Shown here piece by piece: positions 17,086 to 25,043 of a stretch of DNA of 36,892 nt. A model generated the notes under the pieces. That model was not told the DNA's origin. It did no database searches and worked only from the letters and a program-made list of their open reading frames with translations. The position numbers were made by a program, and so were the translations under genes. The stretch's first letter is position 1; every line of letters starts with the position of its first letter. Source of the stretch: JAYEHK01 sp034659475 (lineage in GTDB: Bacteria; Bacillota; Syntrophomonadia; Syntrophomonadales; Syntrophomonadaceae); assembly GCA_034659475.1 (NCBI GenBank), contig JAYEHK010000134.1:1-36892 (forward strand). The letters are read 5' to 3'.

Positions 17086-18759
17086 CTATATTCGCACATC
17101 AATGCCCAGGGTTTGAACCGGACGTTCCTGAACCATCTGCGGTTTAATGGAAAACTCCTGCTCCGTCGAACTAACCCTCACTCCTAAATTCTGCACCCTA
17201 TACCCCATGTTTTCAAGATTCTTGATCAGCCCTCCCAGGTTATTTTCAATATGTGCACAAACATTTTCATTCTGTGTCACACCCTGTAATTGCAAATTCC
17301 CTTCTCGGGTCCACAAAACATGAAAAAGAACAACCCCCAGTTGTTTGGTATGCAGCGATACAACCACTCTGAGCTGGTCGACATCTGCCATCCCCCGACC
17401 TCGTCCATCGTGATTGATACTTAACTCACATAGCTGATAACCGTCTTCCATTTTTACGGGAAAAGAAAAATAATATACACCATTATTAAACATCTCCCCT
17501 GGACGAGAAAGGTAGTTACACAAACGTTGACCCGATGCTTCCTTTTCCGCTCCTTCCACACGCTGAAGAAGTTCCTGCAACACCGGACTCTTATTCTCTT
17601 TTACCTGTTCCGCTGTCAAATCTTTCACCATCTGCAAAGCACGAATCACCTCGGGTTCAGAGGTCGGCCAGTTTTTGAGAGTCGTTTTCAGAGCCTCGCT
17701 TTTATCCGGTGATTCCATTAACACCGTCTCCTGAAGCACGCGCAGCATGTTAAGTATAGATTGCTTTGGACTGTCCTGCACAATCAGATTTTCTAACCCT
17801 TCAATAATAGGCAATAGCTTTGTACTCACGATAGCACTGCTCAACGGGCTCTGTTTTCCTGCAGATAATGCATTGTCTGCCACCCCCGGTGCATCTATTG
17901 GCGTTCGCCCTCCGGCAGCCTCTAAAAGAGCAGCCATTTGATTGTCTACCCTTCCTCCCTGATTCACAGACATCAATTCACCTGGAATAGTTAGCGTCGT
18001 CCCTCTTGCATTTGCAGCGGTTATATTCGCAGATTGATTCATTTCCCCTGCCACAGAAAGATTTGAAAGATTTATCTGTCCGCGCCCATCAGAAGGAATA
18101 ACATTGCCTGGCATTCCCATCTGTCCGCTGGAAGACTGTATGTTGGAAGGCTGTGCGCTAGAAGACTGTCCACTGGAAAACACGGTCACCAAATTTCGCA
18201 ACAGGGACGCGAGTTCGGTTTTGTTTCCACCGTCACCAACAAACTGGGCCAGGGCTAACATTTCCGGCTTATTAACGATCCCTCTGGATAACGCAAAGGT
18301 AGCAATGGACACATTTCGTGCATCTGTATTGCCCAGCATATTTACCATTCGACTCAGTTGTTTCATGTTCTCCTGATTTACCGGAAGATTATACTGCAGA
18401 AGTGTACGTGCCAGAAGGACAGACTCTGTCGTCGGAGATATTCCCATATTTTTAAGGTTCACCGCGATATTCGCGTTCTCATATTCCCCCATCATCCCAG
18501 GATTTACTACCTTCAGATAGGTCCTGCCATCTTTGAATTCGTCGACCATCAGCATGAGCTGCTGACCAGATTTCACGATCACCTCGGTGGCTGCTTCAAT
18601 AAGTTTTCCTTTAATAAAAAGCAAAACTATCCCATCATCACGGACACCCTGAACCTGTCCCTTCAGCACCTCGCCCTTGTTCAGCGAAATACCAGTATCA
18701 CCTGGCGTACTGATATTCAGAGTTACTTTATTATTCAAAGAGACCTGGTTGAAATCCAT
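17086..18759 (-). CDS. FliK-like protein with flagellar hook-length control C-terminal domain
   Basis: About 557 residues when started at the ATG at 18759, where AGGAGG lies five bases upstream. A longer frame to 18903 would lie inside rnhB and has no ribosome site. The N-terminal part has a beta-rich segment (GEVLKGQVQGVRDDGIVLLFIKG is typical), then a long low-complexity Ser/Gln/Asn-rich middle. The C-terminus (about 450-540) has the FliK Flg_hook pattern, with YYFSFPVKMEDGYQLCELSI and VVVSLHTKQLGVVLFHVLW. FliK sets hook length by signalling to FlhB, and the neighbouring FlhB-like gene supports that connection. Its start overlaps the end of rnhB by 29 bases. It ends in TAG. Confidence 0.78.
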   Translation of the reverse strand: MDFNQVSLNNKVTLNISTPGDTGISLNKGEVLKGQVQGVRDDGIVLLFIKGKLIEAATEVIVKSGQQLMLMVDEFKDGRTYLKVVNPGMMGEYENANIAVNLKNMGISPTTESVLLARTLLQYNLPVNQENMKQLSRMVNMLGNTDARNVSIATFALSRGIVNKPEMLALAQFVGDGGNKTELASLLRNLVTVFSSGQSSSAQPSNIQSSSGQMGMPGNVIPSDGRGQINLSNLSVAGEMNQSANITAANARGTTLTIPGELMSVNQGGRVDNQMAALLEAAGGRTPIDAPGVADNALSAGKQSPLSSAIVSTKLLPIIEGLENLIVQDSPKQSILNMLRVLQETVLMESPDKSEALKTTLKNWPTSEPEVIRALQMVKDLTAEQVKENKSPVLQELLQRVEGAEKEASGQRLCNYLSRPGEMFNNGVYYFSFPVKMEDGYQLCELSINHDGRGRGMADVDQLRVVVSLHTKQLGVVLFHVLWTREGNLQLQGVTQNENVCAHIENNLGGLIKNLENMGYRVQNLGVRVSSTEQEFSIKPQMVQERPVQTLGIDVRI

Positions 18760-19411
18760 CATAACCTCCTGAAAGCGAACGCACGGGTTCAAATGTCCTA
18801 CGGTGGATTTTGCAGGGGCCTTTGGCCCGCAATGCCTGCAGATGTTCCCGGGTTCCATAGCCCTTGTTCCTGGCGAAGCCATATCCTGGAAACATTGTAT
18901 CATACGCTTCCATCAAATGATCCCGCTCTACCTTGGCAATGATGGAGGCACTGGCAATCGATACACTCCGCTGATCCCCTTTGATTAGAGGATACTGCCT
19001 AATATCTATATCGGGAATTTGCACCGCATCAATCAACAAGAAATCAGGCAATGGAAATAATGCCATAGCAGCAGCATGCATTGCCTTACGCGTTGCCTCC
19101 AGTATATTGACCCGGTCAACTTCTGCAGGAGAGATATGTACAACCGTCCATTCCAGCGCTTCCCTTTTAATTTCGGCCGCCAGACGAAGTCGCTTTTTCT
19201 CACTGACCAATTTAGAATCATTCACCCCGGCAAGTAAAAAATCCTTTGGTAAAATAACTGCTGCCACGGTAACCGGACCAGCTATCGGCCCTCTTCCCAC
19301 TTCATCAAGGCCGGCAATACGCTTATAACCATTGTCATACGCCTGATATTCAAAATCCTTCATATTCTCGATACGAAGTTGTTCGTCGACCTGCTTTGTA
19401 TTTGATTTCAA
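18731..19411 (-). CDS. rnhB: Ribonuclease HII
   Basis: A 226-residue RNase HII that cleaves the RNA strand of RNA-DNA hybrids and removes misincorporated ribonucleotides. The catalytic start is GLDEVGRGPIAGPV (Asp36, Glu37), followed by DSKLVSEKKR, LLIDAVQ, and SIASASIIAKVERDHLM. The C-terminal GYGFARNKGYGTREHLQAL is typical. A few N-terminal residues before the first motif may be extra, so the start is not certain. It begins 19 bases after the flavoenzyme gene and overlaps the FliK-like gene, so it is part of this minus-strand operon. In many relatives rbgA directly precedes it; here rbgA is 7 kb away. Confidence 0.96.
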   Translation of the reverse strand: MKSNTKQVDEQLRIENMKDFEYQAYDNGYKRIAGLDEVGRGPIAGPVTVAAVILPKDFLLAGVNDSKLVSEKKRLRLAAEIKREALEWTVVHISPAEVDRVNILEATRKAMHAAAMALFPLPDFLLIDAVQIPDIDIRQYPLIKGDQRSVSIASASIIAKVERDHLMEAYDTMFPGYGFARNKGYGTREHLQALRAKGPCKIHRRTFEPVRSLSGGYDGFQPGLFE

Positions 19412-19430
19412 TATATCGTCTCCCGAAGCA

Positions 19431-21371
19431 TTATTTTAATCGGCTAGAAGCCGTATATCCTACACTTTCTCCTTGTGCAACGGCCTCACGAAATCCTCTG
19501 ACTTCAGATGCATCACCGATTACGAATAGTTGTCCAGAAAAATTGTGCAATTGATCAAGGATTTCATTTTTCGGTTCAAATCCAGTGGCCCACACCACGT
19601 GATCGGCCTTAATAAACTCTTCCTGCCCATCCGGAAAAGCAACGCGCACAGAATCAGGCAATATTTCCAGCACCCGTGCACCCACCATTTTGGTAACACC
19701 GGCAGCATCCAGACGATTTATCAGCGCCCGGCGGTTCTTGCGTTCCATATCTGCCGCCAAATGGTTGGCTTTTTCCACAATGGTAATATTTTTATCGTAC
19801 AGCATCAGGTAATCAGCCTCTTCACATCCGGTACTCCCCCCACCAATGATCACAATCTGCTGGCCTGAAAGTTCAATCGCCCCACTCAATACGTCAATCC
19901 CTTCCACACATAATTCCCTTTCACTTCCTTTGATCGGAGCTCTGAAAGGTTGGGATCCAACAGCAATCACCAGTACATCGGCAGCATTTATTTGTATGTC
20001 CTCGGGGTGAAAGGTACAGTTTAAACAGACGTCCACACCTGCTTCATACACCTGTCTCACCAGATAATCGCGCCAGCCTAAAATGCGAGTCTTGTCAGAG
20101 GGAACTCCTGCAACGTTCATGAATCCCCCCAATTGATCCTGTTCTTCATATAGACTAACCTTATAGCCATTTTTTCGCAGAGAAATCGCTGCATGCAATC
20201 CTGCCGGTCCCCCACCCACAACGATGGCCTGCTCGTCCTTTATAACAGATGACGAAGGGTGTTGAAATATTTCCTGCCCGGCATAAGGATTCACTGCACA
20301 TCTTAGCTGTACTCCCTTGAAGTTCATACCAATACAGGTATTGCATCGTATACACGGACGAACCTCCTGTAAATCACCTTTTCTTACTTTGTTGGGCCAA
20401 TCCGGGTCAGCAATGAGATTTCGCCCTATAAAAACAAAATCAGCCTTTCCCGAAGCAATCACTTCATCTGCAGCCGCAGGATGAATCATCATCCCGCCGC
20501 TAATGACAGGAATAGAAACGGCCTCTTTTACAGCCTGGGCCATATACACCCTCCAGCCTTCTTCATAACAAGCCGGTTCAATGCTCGTCAAACCGGATTC
20601 ATAGGTTCCGCAGGAGCAATGCAGGATATGAATACCGGCTGATTCCAAGTGCTTGCTAATCTCCACACTTTCATTCAGTGAAAGTCCTCCGGGAACAAAA
20701 TCATCCATATTTAAACGTACCGAAATCAAGATTCTCGGCAGCTTTTTGTGAATGCCCTGGATGATTTCCAATAAAAACCGCATGCGATTTTCCAGCGAAC
20801 CCCCATATTGGTCATTCCGCTGGTTACTATGCGGAGATAAAAACTGATTAATCAGATACCCGTGGGCCGCATGTATTTCCACTCCGTCAAAACCAGCCTG
20901 TGCAGCAATACAAGCTGACAGGATATATTTTTGGACCAGTTCCTGAATTTCCTTAATCTCCAATGCCCTTGGCGTTACCTTCATCATCGGGCATGGAATC
21001 GCTGATGGAGCAACAGCTTCCCCTCCGGCAAGGAATAAATTCGTTTGCCTGCCGGGGTGAAACAGCTGAATAAATGCACGGGCGCCATGAATTTTGATCC
21101 GATCCACCAGATTAAACAACCCCGTTAGATACTTGGCATGATCAATACTCACCTGCCCCGGTCCACGGTTTCCATTCACCGTGTCAACACAGGCAGCTTC
21201 AACAAACACAGTTCCTGCTCCTCCACGCGCCCGAGCTTCGTAATACTGAATCATCTGCTCGGTAATCTCACCATTTAACCCACCTAAATTAACCGCCATC
21301 GGGGCCATCACAATCCGGTTTCGAACCTCCAGATGACCAATCTTTCCAGGCGAAAAAAGAGCTGTATACAT
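19431..21371 (-). CDS. Fe-S flavoenzyme of the 2,4-dienoyl-CoA / enoate reductase family
   Basis: A 646-residue NADH:flavin oxidoreductase with an Old Yellow Enzyme FMN barrel (about 1-330), a [4Fe-4S] site (CIRCNTC and a further Cys in LRCAVNP, about 335-360), and two Rossmann parts for FAD (VVGGGPAGLHAA) and NADH (VIIGGGSTGCEEADYL). The barrel contains GVEIHAAHGYLINQFLSP and QYGGSLENRMRFL, with the proton donor and FMN contacts of the family. Relatives reduce C=C bonds in enoates, 2,4-dienoyl-CoA, bile-acid intermediates or trimethylamine-type substrates; the substrate here is unknown. It is the first gene of the rnhB operon and is preceded by an extended -10 sequence. Confidence 0.92.
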   Translation of the reverse strand: MYTALFSPGKIGHLEVRNRIVMAPMAVNLGGLNGEITEQMIQYYEARARGGAGTVFVEAACVDTVNGNRGPGQVSIDHAKYLTGLFNLVDRIKIHGARAFIQLFHPGRQTNLFLAGGEAVAPSAIPCPMMKVTPRALEIKEIQELVQKYILSACIAAQAGFDGVEIHAAHGYLINQFLSPHSNQRNDQYGGSLENRMRFLLEIIQGIHKKLPRILISVRLNMDDFVPGGLSLNESVEISKHLESAGIHILHCSCGTYESGLTSIEPACYEEGWRVYMAQAVKEAVSIPVISGGMMIHPAAADEVIASGKADFVFIGRNLIADPDWPNKVRKGDLQEVRPCIRCNTCIGMNFKGVQLRCAVNPYAGQEIFQHPSSSVIKDEQAIVVGGGPAGLHAAISLRKNGYKVSLYEEQDQLGGFMNVAGVPSDKTRILGWRDYLVRQVYEAGVDVCLNCTFHPEDIQINAADVLVIAVGSQPFRAPIKGSERELCVEGIDVLSGAIELSGQQIVIIGGGSTGCEEADYLMLYDKNITIVEKANHLAADMERKNRRALINRLDAAGVTKMVGARVLEILPDSVRVAFPDGQEEFIKADHVVWATGFEPKNEILDQLHNFSGQLFVIGDASEVRGFREAVAQGESVGYTASSRLK

Positions 21372-21412
21372 TGTTATCTCCGTCTCCCATCCTCATTTGG
21401 ATAATTACTGCT

Positions 21413-21421
21413 ATTATAGCA
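21413..21421 (-). promoter_or_regulatory. Extended -10 promoter of the flavoenzyme-rnhB operon
   Basis: On the minus strand TATAAT (21413-21418) is preceded by TG one base further upstream, an extended -10 box. The -35 at 17 bases is poor. It lies about 42 bases from the ATG at 21371. Confidence 0.5.
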
Positions 21422-21446
21422 TACAGCCTTATGAAGAGATACGTGG

Positions 21447-21474
21447 GACACAGAGGGATGTTTTTGGTGTGTCA
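21447..21474. repeat. Degenerate copy of the GACACAG..GTGTGTC hairpin repeat
   Basis: GACACAGAGGGATG followed by TTTTTGGTGTGTCAT keeps both ends and the length of the perfect copies at 26769 and 36833, with changes in the middle. It lies just upstream of the flavoenzyme promoter. Confidence 0.6.
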
Positions 21475-21529
21475 TTTTTTGAAAAACAATTTGATTAGTA
21501 AAAAAACAGGTTGAGTATAAGCGAAATTA

Positions 21530-21604
21530 TTAGTTGGACAGTTGGTTAGTTGGACAGTTGGTTAGTTGGACAGTTGGTTAGTTGGAAAGTTGGAAAGTTG
21601 GAAC
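21530..21604. repeat. Tandem repeat, 16-bp unit
   Basis: Three head-to-tail copies of TTAGTTGGACAGTTGG are followed by one TTAGTTGG and AAAGTTGG units that decay into AACGTTG. No frame through it is supported. A short reverse-complement relative lies at about 9550. Confidence 0.85.
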
Positions 21605-21613
21605 GTTGAAATG

Positions 21614-21786
21614 AGTTAGTAAGAAAATAGACGTTGAAATAGACGCGGATAACACGGATTTTTTTGTAAGGGATGAGGGGTGAGGGCAATGCCTGGCGCA
21701 TAGCGACTGAATCCTAACCCCTAACCCCTAACCCCTAACCAATTTTCATCGGTGGTTGTGGCCTGCGTCCATGGAGGGTTAGTTGC
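21614..21786. repeat. Composite border-module repeat upstream of yedE
   Basis: A left border GTTAGTAAGAAAATAGACG with AATAGACGCGGATAACACGG (21614-21660) is followed by a GATGAGGGGTGAGGG segment with partly complementary sequence, then four TAACCCC-type tandem words (21713-21740), then the right border AATTTTCATCGGTGGTTG..CCATGGAGGGTTAG (21741-21786). The rest of the gap 21372-21989 contains the hairpin and tandem repeats listed separately and an AT-rich yedE leader, with a GTTGA-AC-TCAAC palindrome at 21957. Confidence 0.65.
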
Positions 21787-21989
21787 AAAAACCTAAAAGT
21801 CCCCCTATGTCCCCTTGACCCCCTCTGTTTATAACTATTTATTATATATAGTATAATTTTAAAGGAATTTGAATAGCTATGTTGAAAAAATAATATCGAG
21901 CAGACGATAAGTTAAATATTTACATAAGCAAAAATGTAAGTAACTTCTATTTTTTCGTTGAACTCAACAATTATGAGGAGGAATCTATT

Positions 21990-23042
21990 TTGAAGAATAA
22001 AAAAAACTTGATGATCATAGCGGGCTTTATCTTTGGTGCACTGGCAGCCTACATGACCGTTCTTGGTAATCCCGGTAACATGGGTATATGTGTTGCTTGT
22101 TTCTATCGCGATATCGCTGGGGCACTGGGGTTTCACCGTGCAGCCGTGGTGCAGTATCTGCGTCCGGAAATTATGGGACTTTGTCTGGGAGCCTTCCTGT
22201 CAGCTGTAGCTTTCAGAGAATTCAAGTCCAAAGGTGGCTCTAATCCACTGGTCAGATTTTTACTGGGGATGTTTGTCATGATCGGTGCACTGGTGTTCCT
22301 GGGTTGTCCGGTTCGTGCAGTCATCAGATTAGCAGGCGGTGACCTCAATGCCATTTTAGGTCTGGCAGGCGTTGTCGTAGGTGTAATTATTGGCATCTGG
22401 TTTCTCAGACGCGGCTTTAACATGGGAAGAGCCAGTGCAAGTTACGCTGTTACCGGCTATTTGATGCCTGTAATCATGCTCGCTCTTCTGCTTTTTGCCA
22501 TTTTCCAGCCTGGATTTATCTTGAACAGTGAAAAGGGTCCCGGAGCTGCTCATGCTCCTTTGATCATATCCCTCATCGTCGGTCTTCTCATCGGCGTACT
22601 TGCCCAGAGAACCCGCATGTGTTTTGTGGGTGGATGGAGAGATCTCCTTCTGGTAAAAGATACGTATCTATTCAGTGGTATCGCAGCTTTTTTCGTAGGT
22701 GCATTGATCATTAATCTCTTAACAGGGGGAATAAATGTTGGTTTTGAAAGTCAGCCCGTAGCTCATACCAGTGCCGTTTGGAACTTCATGGGAATGGTCC
22801 TGTGCGGGATTGGCTGCACACTACTCGGAGGATGCCCTCTGCGGCAGACCGTACTGGCAGCGGAAGGCGATACCGATGCAGGGGTTACCATTATGGGACT
22901 CATTGCGGGAGCCGCTGTCAGCCATAACTTCATGTTAGCTTCAAGTCCGGCGGGCGCTGGCACCTTTGGCCCGACAGCCGTTATTATCGGCATAATCTTT
23001 GTTTGCTGCATAGGCTATTTTATGCATGAAGAAATAGCGTAA
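21990..23042 (+). CDS. yedE: YedE-type selenium/sulfur transporter
   Basis: A 350-residue polytopic inner-membrane protein (about nine or ten hydrophobic helices) of the YedE/YeeE family, which includes thiosulfate importers and the YedE/FdhT branch linked to selenium metabolism. Conserved cysteines lie in GNMGICVACFYRDIAGAL, VFLGCPVRAV, QRTRMCFVGGWRDL and LLGGCPLRQ, as expected for proteins moving reactive S or Se species. The start is TTG at 21990 with GAGGAGG eight bases upstream. It leads a four-gene plus-strand operon ending in a TusA/YedF-like protein, which supports the selenium/sulfur role. Thiosulfate or other sulfane sulfur as substrate remains possible. Confidence 0.9.
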   Translation: MKNKKNLMIIAGFIFGALAAYMTVLGNPGNMGICVACFYRDIAGALGFHRAAVVQYLRPEIMGLCLGAFLSAVAFREFKSKGGSNPLVRFLLGMFVMIGALVFLGCPVRAVIRLAGGDLNAILGLAGVVVGVIIGIWFLRRGFNMGRASASYAVTGYLMPVIMLALLLFAIFQPGFILNSEKGPGAAHAPLIISLIVGLLIGVLAQRTRMCFVGGWRDLLLVKDTYLFSGIAAFFVGALIINLLTGGINVGFESQPVAHTSAVWNFMGMVLCGIGCTLLGGCPLRQTVLAAEGDTDAGVTIMGLIAGAAVSHNFMLASSPAGAGTFGPTAVIIGIIFVCCIGYFMHEEIA

Positions 23043-23083
23043 GCTGCCTATGATTGAAATTACTCACAAGAAAGGAGAGACAA

Positions 23084-23638
23084 ATGATCTGGCCTGGTAA
23101 AAAAAAGAAGCAACAACATAATAAAAATATAAGAGGTCGGGGACTGGTTCTCTTTGATACTGTAGAAGATGCTATCCGTGCTGAAAAGATCTTGCATAAA
23201 CAACAGCATCAATGTCGTCTGGTTGCTCCACCCCCATCCCGCAGAAGAGGTTGTGATCTTGCCCTGGAGATTAACCTCATCGAACAGGCAATCATTGAAA
23301 GACTGCTGTCCGAAAGGGTTCCTTATATTGTGATAAGCCCCTTAACCGGAACAACAGAACTGCTCAACATCATTAAAACCTATAATTATGGAGATTATAC
23401 CATGGTTAAGGCAGGGAATATGAAAGTTACCTTTGAAAATGCCACCGGCATTATTGTCAATACCTCTGGAGGGGGATGCCCGGACATACCTTACCTTCAC
23501 CTTGAGCTTGTGGGGCACAGACTGGACCAGATCCCCCGTCCAAAAGAGATCGGTCATACGCTGTGTGCTTTGATGCTGGACCGAGCGGTTGAAGGAGCGC
23601 TCGAACTATGGGAAGGAGGCAGAGCCAAATGCTCATAA
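23084..23638 (+). CDS. DUF3343-like putative Se/S carrier with unknown C-terminal domain
   Basis: A 184-residue protein. The N-terminal third (about 18-78) resembles DUF3343 putative Se/S carrier proteins: GRGLVLFDTVEDAIRAEKIL, then a single cysteine Cys57 in RRGCDLALEI. The C-terminal 105 residues, which I do not recognise, include VPYIVISPLTGTTELL, a GGGCPDIPYLHLEL motif with Cys132, and GHTLCALMLDRAVEGALELW. I chose the ATG at 23084, with AAAGGAGAG at good distance; a frame to 23054 adds ten residues without support. It lies 41 bases after yedE, and its end overlaps the kinase start. Its role as a cysteine carrier between transporter and TusA-like protein is inference. Confidence 0.68.
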   Translation: MIWPGKKKKQQHNKNIRGRGLVLFDTVEDAIRAEKILHKQQHQCRLVAPPPSRRRGCDLALEINLIEQAIIERLLSERVPYIVISPLTGTTELLNIIKTYNYGDYTMVKAGNMKVTFENATGIIVNTSGGGCPDIPYLHLELVGHRLDQIPRPKEIGHTLCALMLDRAVEGALELWEGGRAKCS

Positions 23639-24507
23639 TTGCTGGAATCGTTCCGCTGACTGATCTGCCCCTGGTCACCGGCAAAATCAATCAAAATAAT
23701 GATCAGCTTGTACTGGACGGGCATTTGCTTCCGGGCGGTCAGGGAACCGCAGCGATGATCAGTGCAGCGCTGGAAATAACCGAATACATGGGTTTGGAAG
23801 CGCCTTACACTGTACTCGCCGGCGACACAGGTTCAGGAAAGGGAAGCCGTCTTATCTATCAGTACTTAATCGATCATCTGCATGAACTCCAACCAGAGGT
23901 GCTGGCACTCCATTATTGGATGCCTGACCTGGCATTAATGCAGGAGTTATGCAACGTCATCAAGCAATGTAAACAGCACCCGATTATGATTGCTGATGCA
24001 GCGTCCATGTATACTGCAAAAGCCTGTGGATTGGCAACCGAGTTCGATCTGTTTACACCGGATAGCTCGGAGATTGCCTTTCTGGCTGACCCGGACGCCC
24101 TGCACCCGGCTTATATAAACAAACATCTTTTTCAATCCGATACCGACAGGCATCCTGAACTGATTGAAATGGCCTATAAAAACCAGAGTGCTTCCAGCGT
24201 TTTGCTGGTCAAAGGGAAGCAGGATCTGATTGCCGATAAGAATGGCATTATCACCAGCATTGATGGTCCAGATGTTCCCGCCATGGAGTGCATCGGGGGC
24301 ACTGGTGATAGTATTACAGGCATGTGTGCTGCCCTGGCATATAGCAAAATGCCAATCGAACGGGCTGCAATCACCAGTGCAATCGTGAACAGAATTGCAG
24401 GCCAAATGGCCCGTGTGAACCCTGCGAGCGGAATCAAAGAACTGGTTAAACAAATCCCTGCAGCGCTTACACAAACACTACACGAAAAACAAAAGGAGGT
24501 ATTATGA
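23629..24507 (+). CDS. Ribokinase-fold protein, NAD(P)H-hydrate dehydratase-like
   Basis: A 292-residue protein with features of the ribokinase/NAD(P)HX-dehydratase fold: an N-terminal glycine-rich part (GGQGTAAM), LAGDTGSGKGSRLIY (63-77), DLFTPDSSEIAFL in the TPxxxE region, VLLVKGKQDLI, and the anion-hole/catalytic signature GGTGDS (223-228). I started it at the ATG at 23629, which has AAGGAGG nine bases upstream and overlaps the preceding gene by ten bases. It is 4 bases coupled to the TusA-like gene. The location in a selenium/sulfur operon is unexpected for a NAD(P)HX repair enzyme; it could act on a small metabolite instead. I do not assign a substrate. Confidence 0.65.
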   Translation: MLIIAGIVPLTDLPLVTGKINQNNDQLVLDGHLLPGGQGTAAMISAALEITEYMGLEAPYTVLAGDTGSGKGSRLIYQYLIDHLHELQPEVLALHYWMPDLALMQELCNVIKQCKQHPIMIADAASMYTAKACGLATEFDLFTPDSSEIAFLADPDALHPAYINKHLFQSDTDRHPELIEMAYKNQSASSVLLVKGKQDLIADKNGIITSIDGPDVPAMECIGGTGDSITGMCAALAYSKMPIERAAITSAIVNRIAGQMARVNPASGIKELVKQIPAALTQTLHEKQKEVL

Positions 24508-24728
24508 TGTCAATAGAGGTTGATGTAAGAGGACTGTCCTGCCCAATTCCCGTGGTAAAAATCAAAAAGGCAATAGAAAACAACCCCACAGATGAAATCA
24601 TTGTTCTGCTGGACAGCAACGTGTCCAAAGAAAACGTCACACGACTCGCCGCCGGCAAAGGATATAACACCCAATCCCAGGACACTGGAAACGAATACCG
24701 TCTCACCCTTAAACCAGGGTCCAATTAA
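24504..24728 (+). CDS. TusA/YedF-like sulfur or selenium carrier
   Basis: A 74-residue small protein of the TusA/SirA/YedF family. It carries the conserved CPxP motif (LSCPIPVVKIKKAI), whose cysteine forms a persulfide or selenide and hands it on. Length matches stand-alone TusA, shorter than YedF proteins that have a second domain. AAGGAGG precedes two consecutive ATGs; the second (24507) has the better spacing, the first overlaps the kinase stop as ATGA. It is the last gene in the yedE operon and is followed by a strong terminator. Confidence 0.88.
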   Translation: MMSIEVDVRGLSCPIPVVKIKKAIENNPTDEIIVLLDSNVSKENVTRLAAGKGYNTQSQDTGNEYRLTLKPGSN

Positions 24729-24730
24729 TA

Positions 24731-24781
24731 AAAAGGAAACAGGATGCAAAACGTTTTTTTTGTTACCTGTTTCCTTTTTTG
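24731..24781 (+). terminator. Terminator of the yedE operon
   Basis: AAAAAGGAAACAGG pairs with CCTGTTTCCTTTTT around a 22-base loop and runs into T residues. It begins three bases after the TusA-like stop codon. Confidence 0.82.
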
Positions 24782-24853
24782 TTAAATTAACCACCCATCT
24801 CCGCAGTCCATCCCCAATGAACACAAGCAACCACTTAGGAAAATAACGTTGAA

Positions 24854-25030
24854 GGTTAGGTGTAATTTGATGCCAGGGGCTGAAGACTTAAGAACGCTTG
24901 GGTCCGGTCTTATGTCTTACGTACGAGTTGGATGAGTGATGCTCTGAATGATTGGGCAGGGAGAGCTAAATTTAATCTTTCTCTTTCGCCTTTACCCCCC
25001 TGCGCTAACCTTAAGCCTTCATCCCCGAGA
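24854..25030 (-). repeat. Structured element, copy B (inverse of copy A at 27805)
   Basis: Read on the minus strand this sequence matches 27805-27985 along its length, with the first 27 bases identical and about three quarters identity by eye elsewhere. It can form an outer pairing of its ends and an inner hairpin whose arms are GCAGGGGG and CTCCCTGC. It fills most of the gap between the TusA-like and polyferredoxin genes. I see no supported coding frame. Confidence 0.75.
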
Positions 25031-25043
25031 AGTTATTTTCAGA

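Noticed and set aside
21530..21604. CRISPR array
   Set aside because: Units are 16 bases, contiguous and without unique spacers; no cas genes are present.
21713..21740. Telomere-like TAACCCC tract
   Set aside because: Only about four short words inside a composite repeat in the middle of a chromosome segment; no sign of a DNA end.
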